A stretch of 64,000 nucleotides of DNA from Escallonia rubra (GCA_033065855.1 JAVXUO010001609.1:186001-250000), one strand, 5' to 3'; positions 23,880 to 54,420 are shown, counted from the first letter of the stretch. Notes: a model not told the origin generated them from the letters alone. Program-made: numbers and translations.

Positions 23880-25045
23880 CCAAATGGAGTGCTAATGGAA
23901 TTAAATTTTATGAGACTTATATCCCTACACACCCTAAGCTTATGATAAAACTATAGTTAAAGACACAATTTTTGCAAAAGTATACACCCGTATCCGAAAT
24001 GTGAGACATTTTTATCACATTTATCCAAAGTTCGGCCGACGTGGCAATTTCAAAATTTTCAAATGCTAGTACTACCCTTCCGACACTAACTAGTTTCATT
24101 CTCTCTCTCTCTTCTTCCGCCCAATCTCACCCCCCCTCTTTTCCCCTTCTCTCCCCTGGCTCGGCACCACAACCTTCTTCCCTCATTATCCTCCCGCTCT
24201 CCATCCACTCCAACTCACAAACCACTGCACATACACACCCACCCACCCACAAACCCACACAGGCACTAACACATGCCCATACCCATACACCTACACATAC
24301 CCCCAACCACTCATCCCCTCAACCCACACCCACACCCACACCCACACACACACACACAAACATACACACACACATACACCCGACATGCAGACATATAAAT
24401 ACCCACACCCAGAGACACATACATTTAGAACACAACAGACACACATACAACCTTTAGTTTGAGCTTGAGTGTGTTTGTTATGTGTGTGCGTCAGACTATG
24501 CGCTTGTGTGCTGCATGTGTACGTTGATTTATGGTGTGCTGTATGTATAGTACGTGTGTGTTTGTTTACGTGTATGCGCGTGTGATTATGGTAGGGGAGA
24601 GAGAGAGGGGGAGACAGAGAGAGAGAGAGAGAAAAGTTTGTGGCTGGGTTGGTGGTATGGTACCCTTCAGACACTAACTAGTTTCGTTCTCTCTCTCTCT
24701 CTCTCTCTCTATCTTCTTCCACCCAATCCCACCCCCCTCCCTCTTCTCGCACATACCCCTAGCCGCTCATCCCCTCCCCCCCACACACACAAACATACAC
24801 ACACACACACACACATTCACACGACATGCAGACATATAAACACCCACACCCAGAGACACATACACTCAAAATACAACAGACACGCATACAACCTTTAGTT
24901 TGAGCTTGAGTGTGTTTCTTGTTTGTGTGCGTCAGACTACGTGCGTGTGTGCTGCATGTGTACGTTGATTTGCTGTGTGATGTATATATAGTATGTGTGT
25001 GTTTGTTTATGCGTACGCGCGTGTAATTATGGCAATTGAGAGGGG

Positions 25046-25081
<36 letters not shown>

Positions 25082-26505
25082 TGTGGCTGGGTTGGTGGTA
25101 TGGTGATGGGGTCATGCTGTGGTGGCTACTAGTGGTGGAGGACGGTGTTGGAGCAATGGTGGTATCTTTTTCTTTTAAACATGTGGTGGTGATACAAGAA
25201 AAAAGAGAAAAAGGAAGTAAGAAAAGAGGAAAGTAAGAAGATATTTCTTATAAAAAAATATATAATGAAATTAACATTCCGTTCGGTCAAAGGGCATAAG
25301 TGATATTATCGCAAAACACAATCCGTGACTATAATTTGCCCCTAAACGTACTCAAGGAGTTCAATGATAATGTCATCTTTTGTAATTATAGGACCATTTG
25401 CCATCCTCCTCTCTTCTCATAGCCTTTAGTCATACTCAGATCACCACCATTGTCCTCCACCACTTACAACCGCCGTAGCACCAACCCAACACCACATGAC
25501 CACCAGCTACCAGACAACTAACCCACCCCAACACCCTATATATATATATATATATCTTTCCCTTTTCATACCACCCCAACCAGGCTTCTGCTCAAGTGGC
25601 AAGGCTGTAACAACCCTAACCACCATCATCAGTTACTCCTCCTTACATCACCAACACTCATTCTCACACCACCACTCATCAAGTTCCAAATACAGTAAAG
25701 AAGACACACATACACCTCTCTGCCAACTTTACTACATAAATATTGAGCCATCAAAATTCAAAACCCCAATACTAATTGCAAACCAAAAGTTAGATTTATT
25801 GTTGCAGTTGTGGGTATGATGGGAGAAAGGATGGATAACTAGGTTTGGGTTTGGTGGAACTCAATTTGCAGATGAGAGAAAGACAATGTGATGGTAATGA
25901 TGGTATTATTGTGGTACGGTGGCGTTGCTGTTGGTGGTGATACTGCCTAGTGGGTCATGCCCTGTCCTTGGCGACTGTGTGTGTGTGTTTGTGAGTCTGT
26001 GTCGTAGACTTGTGCTTATGTGTGCATGTGTCATATATGCTTGTCTGTGCGTAAGATATTTATGCAAATATACTTATACACAGAGAGAGCGCGCCCGATC
26101 ATTAGCGGTGGGGCAGTGTTGTGGTGGTTGGTGGTGTTGAGTTGGTGTGATGGTTGTGGTTAGTGGTGTTAGGATGATGCGGTGGTGGTGCCCTGGTGGT
26201 GTTGAGGTGATCAGAGTTGAAAGGGGAAAAGAAAGAGATAAAGAATTAATGGGGGAGAGAGGGAGAGATATGTATGAATTAGATATTAAGTGTCAAAATA
26301 TATAATAAGGATAGTTTTGGTAATTTAAATGTATGAAATCGTCATGTAAGCCAAGATTGTTAGTTAAGGTCACAGAACTTTTAGATGGGCTAAATAATGT
26401 CATACAAAATTTTTACATTTTAAGCGTCAGTTTCGACTTTGAAAAAACTGTTTCTTTAACTGTAATTTAATTCTAAACATAAAAAGTTTAATGATATGAT
26501 CTCAA
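23880..26505. mobile_element. MULE-derived composite sequence
   Basis: The left part (near 23910-24010: ACTTATATCCC, then AACTATAGTTAAAGACAC and CCGAAATGTGAGAC) resembles the TIR of the MULE at 29203-30618. Related inverse ends occur near 25290-25375 (AAGTGATATTATCGC, ATTTGCCCCTAAACG) and again near 26390-26500. This suggests two nested or adjacent related elements, but no clean target duplication was found. The interior is low-complexity (CA, CT, GA, GGT tracts), with no captured gene recognised. Confidence 0.
24067..25105. repeat. Direct tandem duplication of a CT/CA/TG/GA-structured block
   Basis: Two head-to-tail copies (about 24067-24660 and 24661-25105) start with a CTACCCTTC-like sequence and CACTAACTAGTTTC, run through CT, CA, a common CGACATGCAGACATATAAA segment and a TG-rich stretch, and end in a GA tract and GTTTGTGGCTGGGTTGGTGG. 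The second copy is shorter by loss within the CA-rich part. Confidence 0.
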
Positions 26506-26717
26506 AGGATAAATATTGCTTACTCAATTTAGGCACCTAACAGAAATATTGGTAGCCCAACCGAGATCCAAATGAAGTAGCTTTTCCCATAAGACGTGCT
26601 CCACTTGCCTGTATCCATATCTGGTTGGAGATAGACAGAGACATGGGGGTCAATAAAGGGTCCACACATTTGTCCAATTTCAGTACATGCTGCTTTAAAG
26701 AATGTCATTCGCGCAAA

Positions 26718-26724
26718 TATAAAA
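26718..26724 (+). promoter_or_regulatory. Putative TATA box of the purple acid phosphatase gene
   Basis: TATAAAA lies about 54 bp upstream of the ATG, leaving room for a short leader. It sits in what appears to be original host sequence only a few hundred bases from MULE-derived DNA. Confidence 0.
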
Positions 26725-26777
26725 CTTGAGGATTCACGACTCCACCTCTACCTCCTCTAACATAACCTTTCAAAGCC

Positions 26778-44307
<17,530 letters not shown>

Positions 44308-44485
44308 AATAGTAGTAGTTCTTAATCACACGAAGAACTTTGAACTGTTATAAAATGAATTCTAGACTCTAAAATTTGGAGCTTCATCTATGGCTGCGTC
44401 CGATATATGGGTAGCGTTTTATAGTGTACTTTCATGGGTTTTAGTTCATGATTTATGTTTTTCTTGGATTTTCATGATTGATAGT

Positions 44486-44545
44486 AGTCGAATTCGGGTA
44501 TATGCACAACAGTTCAGTCGAATTCGGGTATATGCATAACAGTTC
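44486..44545. repeat. 30-bp tandem duplication in the PAP 3' region
   Basis: Two near-identical 30-bp units starting AGTCGAATTCGGG lie about 180 bp after the stop codon, probably within the 3' UTR or just beyond it. Confidence 0.
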
Positions 44546-44578
44546 ACTTTGGCTAGTTCTAGTTTAATCATCTTCAAG

Positions 44579-44584
44579 AATAAA
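44579..44584 (+). terminator. Candidate polyadenylation signal for PAP
   Basis: AATAAA about 270 bp after the stop codon. Plant poly(A) signals are loose, so this is only a candidate. Confidence 0.
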
Positions 44585-44799
44585 AATGCGAGCCTTGTGT
44601 TATTAGACAGTTCTCAAGTTAGGTTTCTGTCAATAACTCGTGAATCTTATTTTGTAAAGTAGTAATTGAAAATTTAGAAAATACTGAACTCGTTTAAAAT
44701 CTGACGTACCTTCAGTGTTTCCTCAACATCTCAGCCAAATTTGGGGTTCAGATTAGAGAGAATAAAGTTACTAAAGTTGGGTTTTTTGTGCAGTCCTGT

Positions 44800-46640
44800 C
44801 GGACACTCACTGTATCAAGTGTACCGACAGGTAGAAGCAATCAAAGCAACAAGTTATCGACCGATGGCTATTAGACTTTTCCTTAGGCACGTACTGAGAT
44901 CCTACAACCCTGAAAATTAGTTATTTTTTAGGGGTGATAGTGGAAAAGTTGACAGATAAGTCACCCTTAACTAGTTATTTTGATAGTTTTAGGTCCTTAA
45001 TGTACTCAAAGTCGGATTTCTTAGTTTCAAAGGACTTCAAGGCAATAAGTTAAAGTTTTGGGGCCTCATTTTAGAAGGAGAATCATCATAAAGCCCTTTG
45101 ATACCTAACCCTACATAATAAAATTTAATTAAACCAACTCTAATCAAGTCCACATCCATAGGCTACGATCAAGGTGTGAAGCAGTCAACTTTTCCTCACC
45201 AATTTAAGACCGATCTTTTGAAGGATTATTCAAAGTGAAGCAACCAAAATCTCTTCCCCGCGTAACATTCGCCATAGGTGATATCTAGTCATGTGTGTCG
45301 CATGCTCTAGGTGTTATCTTCGAATTCGCTCATCAAACATGTTGTGCAATTGAACTAGAATAATATTTAGCAATGATTTGCTGCTATAAGGTTTTACCTG
45401 TATTACTTATGTCGAGCATGCTATGTAATTAATGTCACATAATTATCTTGATGATTGTTTGATTATGCTTTCCTAAATCGCCTTTCCGTGATTTTGGTAT
45501 TGTGCTTGTGATTTGGTGTCATGGAACCTTTGTTTTCTTAAACTAGTTTTTCTAAAGTCAATTGATAATCAATTATCTTTCTTTTTCATAACTCAATTCT
45601 CTTTTGATTACTAAATCTATACTTTTGCTATAACCTTAAGGTTCCTTGATATCAAACCTCGGCATAAAATTCATACCACCACAGCTTCAAGATCGAGTCA
45701 AACTACGTTTGATCTAATCCTGATTGTCTATTGGATATATAGGCAATCCGAGGTCCCTGTTCTTGGATTTGAATCCAAACTTATGCGTTTTCTATTGGTT
45801 TCTCGCGTGGTATCATTTTTTCACACCATATGTATGTGGTTTCATCTTCTTCTTTGAAAAGCTTGATAACTAGTTAGACTAAAAAACATGAGAATGTTAA
45901 GGTGCGATGGGGTACCCAACACCTTCTCGTAGCATAACATAATTAATTTCTGAAGCCAAATGTGCTTTTTCGCATGCTAGATCAGTCGATTGCGTTTACA
46001 AAATCAAACTCAGGGTCTTTTTGAAACTTACTTTGCTTTCAAAAAATTAAATGTGACTCTTTTATTGATAGAAGCCAGCGGGTTTTCACCCCACGGATGC
46101 AGGTCATCATAGTGGCATCTTTGTTAGGGCTATAAAGGATTGAATAATGTTCATCACCATGTTAGTTTTAATTTCTTTATCATGCTTGTTTCATTTTCAT
46201 ATTTATCTTTTCTATGTGCCATATTTTTCTTAATCATGCTATCATGTTGCTAGCTGATTACATATACGTGTCTTCGAGCTTATTGATTTTTGCTTGCATG
46301 TTTTCTTTGAAAAGAAAAGGCCTAAAATTTACCTCAAACAAGTATAATTTTTACTAGCCCACCTAACCGAGGATAATGGTTGAAACCCTTGGTCTGACTC
46401 TAGACAAATTTGACTATACTCTCACCTCTGGGACCATGGTACCAAAGTTCTTTCCACCTTGGGTATATCCAAATTTTGCACAAGTTCTAAGGACCACCCA
46501 AATTAACTCTCAGAGTTATGGATGAGGGGTCCTTATTGTGCATGAGCCAAGAAAAGGACCTCAAACCAGAACAGATTCTGACCAACACTCCTAACCATTA
46601 TCTGATCTTTATGTGTTGGTTATCATGTTGTGGTGTGCTA
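44800..46640. other. Probable decayed retroelement non-coding sequence
   Basis: No coding domain is readable. Phrases such as ATATAGGCAATCCGAGGTC near 45740 resemble non-coding regions of Tat/Ogre-type gypsy elements, but the call is tentative. Confidence 0.
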
Positions 46641-46647
46641 TATGTTA

Positions 46648-46958
46648 CTCCCTCCGTCCATTTTTATTTGATCACCTTTGACTTGCACGCTTATTTAGGA
46701 TATAAGTTATATTTTTTTGGGTTTCCTATTCTACCCCAAGAGAGAGAAAGAGAGAGGGAGGGAAAAAAAGTGGATCAGGAGAGAGAAAAATGGATTGGTG
46801 GGGGATTAAATGTGGTGATAAAAATAGAATAAAAAAAACTGTAAGAAGGGTAAACATGAAAAAATACCTACAGAATAGTGATCAATTTGAAAAGTGATAT
46901 TTTTTTTGGCAGACAACCCTCAATGTAAATATGATCGATTACTTAGGGACGGATGGAG
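46648..46958. mobile_element. Stowaway MITE (Tc1/mariner type)
   Basis: Left end CTCCCTCCGTCCATTTTTAT and the inverse right end CTCCATCCGTCCCTAAGTAA are standard Stowaway termini, with TA on both sides (46646-46647, 46959-46960). The 311-bp interior has a GA-rich stretch. Its inner GATCAATTTGAAAAGTGAT is shared in inverse with the Stowaway-like stretches in PAP intron 1. Confidence 0.
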
Positions 46959-47029
46959 TATTACGCTTCATTGTGCTTATGTGCTTTCTATGATTAAGTG
47001 TCCTATCTAGTTACTAATTTCTTCGTTTA

Positions 47030-48070
47030 GGTCTGTGGCGCACCCCATTCGAAAACTCCCTTGGCCCAGGAAGATCTAAGAAAAAGTGTCAAGTCATCAT
47101 CTTATTTTATTTGTTAACAATGAACAAAAGAAAAATAAGAAAAAACCTAAATGACTCTGGGATATTCAACTAGGCTTCTAATCTTTAAAAGTAGAGATGA
47201 TGGTTTGGAGACTAAGTAATACAACTGGAAGGAATTAGGCACCCGCTATACCCTAATGGTCTCTACTTTGTTTTTATGATTTTTTGGCCTTTGAAACAAA
47301 GCATGGAAATATGCATAAAATAAATCCTACCTAGCTCAAGAGTTTTTTTTATTTTAAACCCAGCAATCAGGTTGAGTGGCCCACGTATCTAGCGGACAAA
47401 CCCGAAAAAAACCACGTAGTTCAGATCGGACCGTACAAGAGACGACCTAAATCCCCGTCTTTCGCACAAAATTTGCCTCATTTAATAAAAGATGGATTAA
47501 AATTATTTTTTATATTTTTAATGTTTTGACCGAGACAAAGTTGTGGGACTGGGAGACAATCTAGACTCCATTATTCTAATTAAGAAAAGTAATGTAAATG
47601 TTAGCTCGAGACAACGCTTGCTTAGAATACTCGGGATAACCTTGGGATGGATGCACGATGCGAATAGACTAAGGAAATAAAGAGTATTAATTACATTTTA
47701 ATTTCTCACTACAAACAATGCCCTAGTTCTTTGGAAGAGAAGCTCCAAAGTTGCTACAGAGAAGAAGACCCCCCATTTTTTTAGTCCAACGGATCAATTT
47801 ATAGAGGTCTTGGGGCTGTCAGAAATGGTAAAGAAGACTTTTTCGAGTCTAACCTCTCAAATAGAGAAGAACATCTTATTTGAATCAAAGATCGAGAAAA
47901 GTATATTAAGCGGCCTAGTTTAAAAAAATCGATCAGTCTAACCTTTATTGAATTAATTTTTTTCTTGAATTTCGAGACATAAATTTTCCGTAATTTGGTA
48001 AAATCTCTAAACATACATGGGATGCACCAGATTTGGGGAATTGCCTAGAAATTACACCTAAATTAAAATG
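47030..48070 (+). repeat. Dispersed non-coding repeat, copy 2
   Basis: Aligns in order with copy 1 at 10235-11230: AAGTGTCAAGTCATCATC, AAACCTAAATGACTCTGG, GGCTTCTAATCTTTAAAA, a GGCACCCGCTATACCC motif, ATTTATAGAGGTCT and GGGATGCACCAGA. A further partial copy of the ATCTATAGAGGTCTGGG part lies at 48380-48560. Confidence 0.
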
Positions 48071-48954
48071 CGTCAATGATCAATCACAAAACTATTCTGA
48101 GTCATGTAACTGAAACACAATCTCTTAACTAAGTTTAAAAGTAACCAATTGGATTGGTTTGGCAAGCTCGACTAGAGTTAAGCCGGATTGGACTCTGACC
48201 GAATTGGGATATACTGGACAGGATTGGGCTAAACACTGACTAGATAGGACTTAATTAATTTAAGCTTATGCCTATTACTATGCCTAGACAAACAAGAATA
48301 ATTAGCTTAACAAAAAATAAAGCCAATAATAAGTAAAAAGACTACAAAAATAGGAGAAAAAATTGATACTTGTAAATGTAGCCTAAAGACTTTATCTATA
48401 GAGGTCTGGGACACCAGAAATGATATAGATGACCATCTAAATCTTGATGAAGAGATAAAGCAGAATATTTGATAAAAATCACAAACTGAGAAAAATCAAC
48501 TTATCGGCCCGTTTGTCAGATTATGAATACATCACTCGAGTGCTTATTGGTGTTTTCCGTAATATGATACGTATCAGTACCACTACAGTTTCAATACCGT
48601 CTCAAATTTTCAATACCTTGCTTACCAGTGTTTTGTCCTATAGAGCATGAATTACCATCTATTCAAATAAGTTGTTTGTTGCCGAATAAGTTGTTTGTTT
48701 CCATACAATGGCATTAGAAACAAATAACTTATTCAATTGAATTACCTGCTCTAGGATTTTTCTGATTTTCAACAATCTCGTTAGCGAATTCTTATGGAAG
48801 AATAAGTTATTTGTTCAATAACAACGTCTTTAGGTTCGAAAATAAGTTGTTTGCATGTGTGTGCACACGCACGCACGTGGAAAGCAGTATATCTCATAGA
48901 TGAAAGAATATGAACAAAGCTTCCAACAATTAAGTAAATCAAAACTAAGGGTAT

Positions 48955-49443
48955 GTCACGACCCGAACTCATATGTGAGCCCATGAGCTAAGCACGTGAC
49001 CGGCCGCAGGCCCATTCGAACACCCACCAGAGCTCTATCAGGCCTTACTACAATCCTGTGACTCGAAATTAATTCCAACTTACAGTCTTCCAATAATCCA
49101 AATAAAAACCCTCATTACATGTCTTTAAAATTTATGAAGGAAACTCGAGGAGACCTAAGCTCCTTACATTAGTTCAAGCACAACGTTAATTAACCATAGA
49201 ACTAAAATTCTCAAAACGCTAAACACTCATTATTCTAATAATTCTCTTCGGGCACTTCTCCCCCGTGTTGCTCATACGGCTCTGCTTTCCTAAAGTCATC
49301 ACCTGAAAAATAAGGAATGAGCAAAAGCCCAGCAAGTACACCAACCATGTTCCTAAAATAAGTTTGAAATTTCAAAACATGCCATGGATTCCCTTTTAAC
49401 AAATCAGTAATTTGATATTATCATCCTTAAAACATTTTTCAAT

Positions 49444-49494
<51 letters not shown>

Positions 49495-50000
49495 GATTCA
49501 AAAAGGGTTTTCAAATCAGAGTACAATCATTGATAATTCCATTCGCATCAAACATAGATATTTCATTCCTTAGGTATGCTACGGTCAGCATACAAGCCCC
49601 CCTGACTAGGGCCCGAAATCCCTCATACAGTCGGGATAAAAATTTTATGGACACAAGGGCGAACTACCAGCAATAGTACTGTGCATCAACGTACAAGTCC
49701 CGTTGACCAGGGCCCGAAATCCAACATTCCCCCGTTGGATGTGGGGCACAACAACCAAGTCAAGTTTCATTGCTCATTCAAAATGTACTCAGTAAAATTC
49801 TATGATTCACATAGCATTCCATGGCCTTCTTTTAAACTAAAATTTTCATCAAATACTTAGGAAATAAAACATATGCTGAACAAAACTTTAAACTTTAATT
49901 TGATCAAATCATATGTACGTATATAAGTTTTGCAAATAAGTATACGGAGGAACATGACAGGAGTACTTACCTCGCTCAGTAACTGGTTCTTGAGTTCGAT
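48955..50000 (+). mobile_element. LTR-like sequence beginning TGTCACGACCCG
   Basis: TGTCACGACCCGAAC is a frequent start of plant gypsy-type LTRs, and the following ~1 kb has AATGAGCAAAAGCCCAGCAAG, also typical of such LTRs. A GACTAGGGCCCGAAATCC-like motif occurs twice (near 49604 and 49697), and a CA/TA microsatellite lies at 49446-49491. No partner LTR or target duplication was found, so the right end is arbitrary. Confidence 0.
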
Positions 50001-51000
50001 CAAAAGCCGTTCCTATCTCTTGACTGCCGAAACCTAAATAACAAACCATAAGGATGTCATTCATTGCCGCTCGAGCATGCCTAAGTATTAAGTTTCTCTT
50101 AAGTGAGTAAAGTTTACCAAACCGCCCCTCGACTTTTGTAAAATTACCTATTCTCCCCCAATGCCTAACGTACCATTATCCACCTAGATATACCTAAAAG
50201 AATCTTTTTAAACCACTGGTGGGTTTTTCGAACAAGAATGGTCGTTCTGGAAATTTTCCGCTCGGAACCCTGAACTGCTCGTTAAATTTAGCGCTAATGC
50301 TCATGTTCCAAAAATATGTCAAACGGTTTCAGAATGCTACGAAATTTCAGACACTCAAGCGTCAAAGTAATTTTAGATCACTATAAATTGTAGGCTATAA
50401 ATAATTTTGTTTACTATATTAATTAATTCAAAAACCTATTTTTAAAATAAATTTAATCGGGATATTTTCCATGCCCAGAAAATTTCACGTCGAAGGTTTC
50501 ACAAAAATAAGAGAAGTTTCAATTTTGTACTTTTTCTAAATATGCTCAGAAGAGGTTCTTAAGAATAATTTATAAACTGTTGTAATAGTGAAGCGTTACG
50601 CAATAGCTGATTGAGCGTTACGCTATTAATAACGCTAAAAAAATAGCAAACGACTTAAAAAACTTTCAAAACTTTAGAGAGTATCTTATCTTAGCTATAT
50701 AAGGTTATTGTGGAAGTTTCAAAATTTAATAACTTAATTGACTATTAAAAAATACACCAAAATTCCTCGTTCGGATATAATTGGTTAGCACGCTTCCCAA
50801 GCTCAGAAAAATCTAAATTTTTTCTTATGTATATCTTGCAAACATAACATAAGTTACTCCTTTGAGTTTTGTCCAAATAAGTTTCTAAATATAACTGGAA
50901 ATTAGGAAATAAACTGCTAAAAAAAAAAAGTCCACTTTAGCGACACTTTTTCTTTTAAATTCTTCAAACCAGGTTTTCCCTCTCTATACACAGTTTCTTC
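50000..51000. other. AT-rich sequence, no feature recognised
   Basis: No gene or defined repeat was seen. It may be internal or LTR sequence of the element starting at 48955. Confidence 0.
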
Positions 51001-52110
51001 TTCTCCATGCCTTACCCGAAGTCACCTCAATACACAATACACTCACACATGCAGACCCATTTTGCACCTAAGTTCACACTTACATGACATACACACATAC
51101 TCACCATGTATATAATAATACAATCCATTTCTTTCTCACACTATACTCCATAACCCACATCTATATACATGAAACAACTCTCACAAATTCATTCAAAGCA
51201 CACAGGTACTCACAGGGACTGCCTTAACGGCAGTCCTTCCTCTCCTCCCTTTCATGTTCACAAAACCCACTCAAAACACACCCACAATGCCCTCGTCTCA
51301 CGGCTGCTATGCAGCCTCCTTCTTCCTTCATTTCACCTACAAACACACATAAACACACCTGAGCACATGCACTCACAGCTGCTGTCTTGGCAGCTTCACC
51401 ACTTACACAGCACACATGCTCACAACCGTATACACATGCTCCCAAATTCAAGCACACAAACACCCATCACCGTCATCAATATACCCAAAAATATGCACCA
51501 ACTTCACTGCTACACCACCTTCATTCTTGTTGGTTATCCTAACATACACCACACACTCATTCAAATGAACCCACATATACACTCACATATACACACCCAT
51601 GCACCCAGTGAGTAACCACACTTACAGACCTGTATGCACCCACACATATACACTCACACACAGCCACATACCTAGTCACACACTAAAACACATTTTTACA
51701 CACACACTCTTCACGTACAGGACAACACTATACTGCTTCCCCCCTCTTTCACCACCAATGTACCTGTTATACCCTTTTTCCTTTCCCCCCTTCACCATTT
51801 CACACACACCGCCTCTCATAAACACAAACTGATCTCTCACTCACTACTCACACAAACCCACTTGTAATCACACACTCCACACTCAATACATGCAAATATA
51901 TACCCACAATACGCATACATAAACATCCACTCACGCAGTCCCTATTTTTATTTCTCAATCCCCACAAAATACGCCTGTTGTGCATGGTATTGTTTCGGCA
52001 GTCCCATCCTTCTCCTCAGATACACCTGGCACAAATATATGAACACCATATACCCAAGTACTCACGGCAGCCACCAACACTTATATACACACTCATAAAA
52101 TTTCTAAACA
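51000..52110. repeat. CACA-rich low-complexity region
   Basis: More than 1 kb of irregular CACACA, ACTCACA and CATACAC words without fixed unit length. The strong bias (C/A on plus, G/T on minus) creates His/Thr-rich open frames that are compositional. Confidence 0.
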
Positions 52111-52379
52111 AACAAAAAAATAATAATAATAATTGGAAGGTGTTCCCAACCTATTCTGGTCGCACCCAAAGGCCCACTGTGGTCCCATTTTGCATGACAC
52201 GTCCGCACAAGCAACATACATTTTCAACGCTCACAACCGGTCAAAGCATGCACGCTCAAGTCACGTGCAATTCTCACTTTCGTGACGTGAGTTCGTCACT
52301 AAGAAACTTATCCTTGTGCGACGCCGCATCACGCTTCGACCGTCGCACTTCGCCCGTCGGCGCACCATGGCACTTGCCC

Positions 52380-52520
52380 AAGGAAGTCGGCTTTGGCCTT
52401 CTCCTTGGGGTCGGCCTCGGCCTTGGCCTTCCCCTTGGGGTCGGCCTCGGCCTCCCCTTGGGGGTCGACCTCGGCCTTCCCTTGGCGTTGGCCTTGACCT
52501 TGGCCTCCCCCTAAGTGTTG
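52380..52520. repeat. Minisatellite of GGCCTTGGCC/CCCCTTGGGGTC units
   Basis: Four to five imperfect units of about 24-36 bp made of GTCGGCCTCGGCCTTGG and CCTTCCCCTTGGG. GC-rich, abutting the 27-bp array. Confidence 0.
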
Positions 52521-52585
52521 GCCTTGAACTTCCCCTATGGGTTGGCCTTTGTCTCCATACTTAACACCTTCACTTCTCTTCAATG

Positions 52586-52695
52586 GACCATGCACAACTC
52601 CGCGACCCCGTCGCCCGGACACAACTCCGCGACCCCGTCGCCCGGACACAACTCCGCGACCCCGTCGCCCGGACACAACTCCGCGACCCCCGTCG
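52586..52695. repeat. 27-bp tandem array, four copies
   Basis: Four head-to-tail 27-bp units (starts 52586, 52613, 52640, 52667) beginning ACAACTCCGCGACCCC; the first three are essentially identical. Because 27 is a multiple of three and no stop occurs, all three plus frames and at least one minus frame stay open, giving nonapeptide repeats. Confidence 0.
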
Positions 52696-52992
52696 CCGGC
52701 GTCCGGGCGCCGCACTTCAACACTCTGTCGCGCCCGTGCGCAGCGCTGCTGATACAGCCGTGCCCCGAGGCTCTCAGTCACACTACCGTGCCCCCGGCAC
52801 CATACGCACTCCGTCGCGCCCATGCGCCGCGCCACTAACACAGACATGCCCCCGGCACCTTACTCACTTCATCGCGCCCATGCGCCATAATCATGTTACA
52901 TGCCACCCGGGCACCACACTCATTCACCACACCATGCGCACCTTGCCTTGGTCGTGGAACATACTTCGACCCACTCTCCGGAGTGTACATCA

Positions 52993-53660
52993 CCCGCGGG
53001 GATAGGCGACTCTTCCAGGACACTATCACCGCCAGGGAGCTCTTCAACTCCCCTTACGCCAGGTAGACGGCTTCTCCAGGATGCTACCTCGGCCAGTCGG
53101 GTAGACGGCTCCTCCAGGATGCTACCTTGACGCGCTCCGAGTGATCCGCCACAAGGACTCACCCGCGGGGATAGGCGACTCCTCCGGGACACTATCTCCG
53201 CCAGGGAGCTCTTCAACTCCCCTTCCGCCAGGTAGACGGCTCCTCTGGGATGCTACCTCGGCCAGTCGGGTAGATGGCTCCTCCGGGATGCTACCTTGAC
53301 GCGCTCTGAGTGCTCCGGCACAAAGACTCACCCGCGGGGATAGGCAACTCATCCGGGACACTATCTCCGCCAGGGAGCTCTTCAACTCCCCTTCCGCCAG
53401 GTAGACGGCTCCTCCGGGATGCTACCTCGGCCAGTCGGGTAGACGGCTCCTCCGGGATGCTACCTTGACATGCTCTGAGTGCTCCGGCACAAGGACTCAC
53501 TCGCGGGGATAGGCGACTCCTCCGGGACACTATCTTTGCCAGCGAGCTCTAAGTGCTCCGGCACGAAGACTCCCCTTCTGCCAGGTAGACGGCTCATCCG
53601 GGATGCTACCTCGGCCTGCGGAATAGGCGACTTCTCCGGGACACTATCTCTGCCAGGGTG
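52993..53660. repeat. 169-bp tandem array with internal sub-repeats
   Basis: Units start with CGCGGGGATAGGCGACTC-like sequence at about 52993, 53162, 53331 and 53500, a constant 169-bp spacing, with a degenerate last unit. Inside each unit the GGTAGACGGCTCCTCCGGGA block occurs twice about 40 bp apart, so the array is hierarchical. As 169 is not a multiple of three, each unit shifts frame relative to the last. Confidence 0.
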
Positions 53661-53999
53661 CCTGCGTAACTGGCCTACGTGCTCCGGCACTGGGGGCTTG
53701 CGTCGGTACCCCAAGGGACTATGACCCCCGGGTCACTCCGAGACGGGAGTAGGTCTTCGGAGGGCATCGCGCCTAGTTCACCTGGCAGTTGGGCGTCGGG
53801 TCTCCCCCACCGCTGCCAGGCCTGTGGGACTCTGCAAGGGCTTGGATTGGAGGCTAGATCAAGGGGTTCTCTGGCCACACCGACGTTGTGGGAGCCAGTC
53901 TTTCCAGACAGACAGAGCGACGCTGTGCGGGGCATGCCGGGTGAATATGCGATCCGACAGTCCGTGGAGAACCGGCACCCGTGGACCCCCCGGTGACGT

Positions 54000-54420
54000 G
54001 TCACTCTCGGGGGCGCCACGTGTCGGTTAATGACATCATCATCTCAATCTCTATAAATAGAGGTCTTGAGAATTCATTTGGACGGAACATTACGGTTGGA
54101 CATTTTCAGAACATTTTCACTTTCTCACTCTAGAATCTTAGAGAGAGAAACATACAGGACCTTGACTCTGGACCTAAGCATCGGACTGTGACTGTCGTCG
54201 TGTATTCATCCTGCGCTATCGCCCTCGCAACACTGCCACCCTCAAGCTTTGTCTGGGAAGCCCTTGGTCTCTGCCCTTGTTCCACCCTTGTTGTGTCTCA
54301 CATCAACATACTTGGCATCTGACTCAGACTGCAGCCTTTGTGACACCTCCACGTAGGTACGAACCCACTTTCCTTGGCATCAGAAGGTGATAGTGTAAAG
54401 GCTTACCGGAGATGATTCGC
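54000..54420 (+). promoter_or_regulatory. LTR-like promoter and leader (TATA at about 54050)
   Basis: GCCACGTGTCGG (G-box), TGACATCATCATC and CTATAAATAGAGG lie within 60 bp, followed by a leader with TCTAGAATCTTAGAGAGAG, as in retroelement LTRs. The end (CATACTTGGCATCTGACTCAG) resembles 41620-41640. It could drive transcription rightwards into 54.4-56 kb; no gene follows. Confidence 0.

Noticed and set aside
51169-51615. 148-codon His/Thr-rich frame
   Set aside because: Composition follows the CACA-rich tract and no independent sign of coding is present.
52329-52847. 172-codon minus-strand open frame with GRRGRGVVS repeats
   Set aside because: Produced by the 27-bp and GGCCTTGG minisatellites; the same DNA is open in other frames, so coding is not indicated.
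52993-53660. CRISPR-like array (regularly spaced repeats)
   Set aside because: The 169-bp units are contiguous tandem repeats without unique spacers, in a plant nuclear context.
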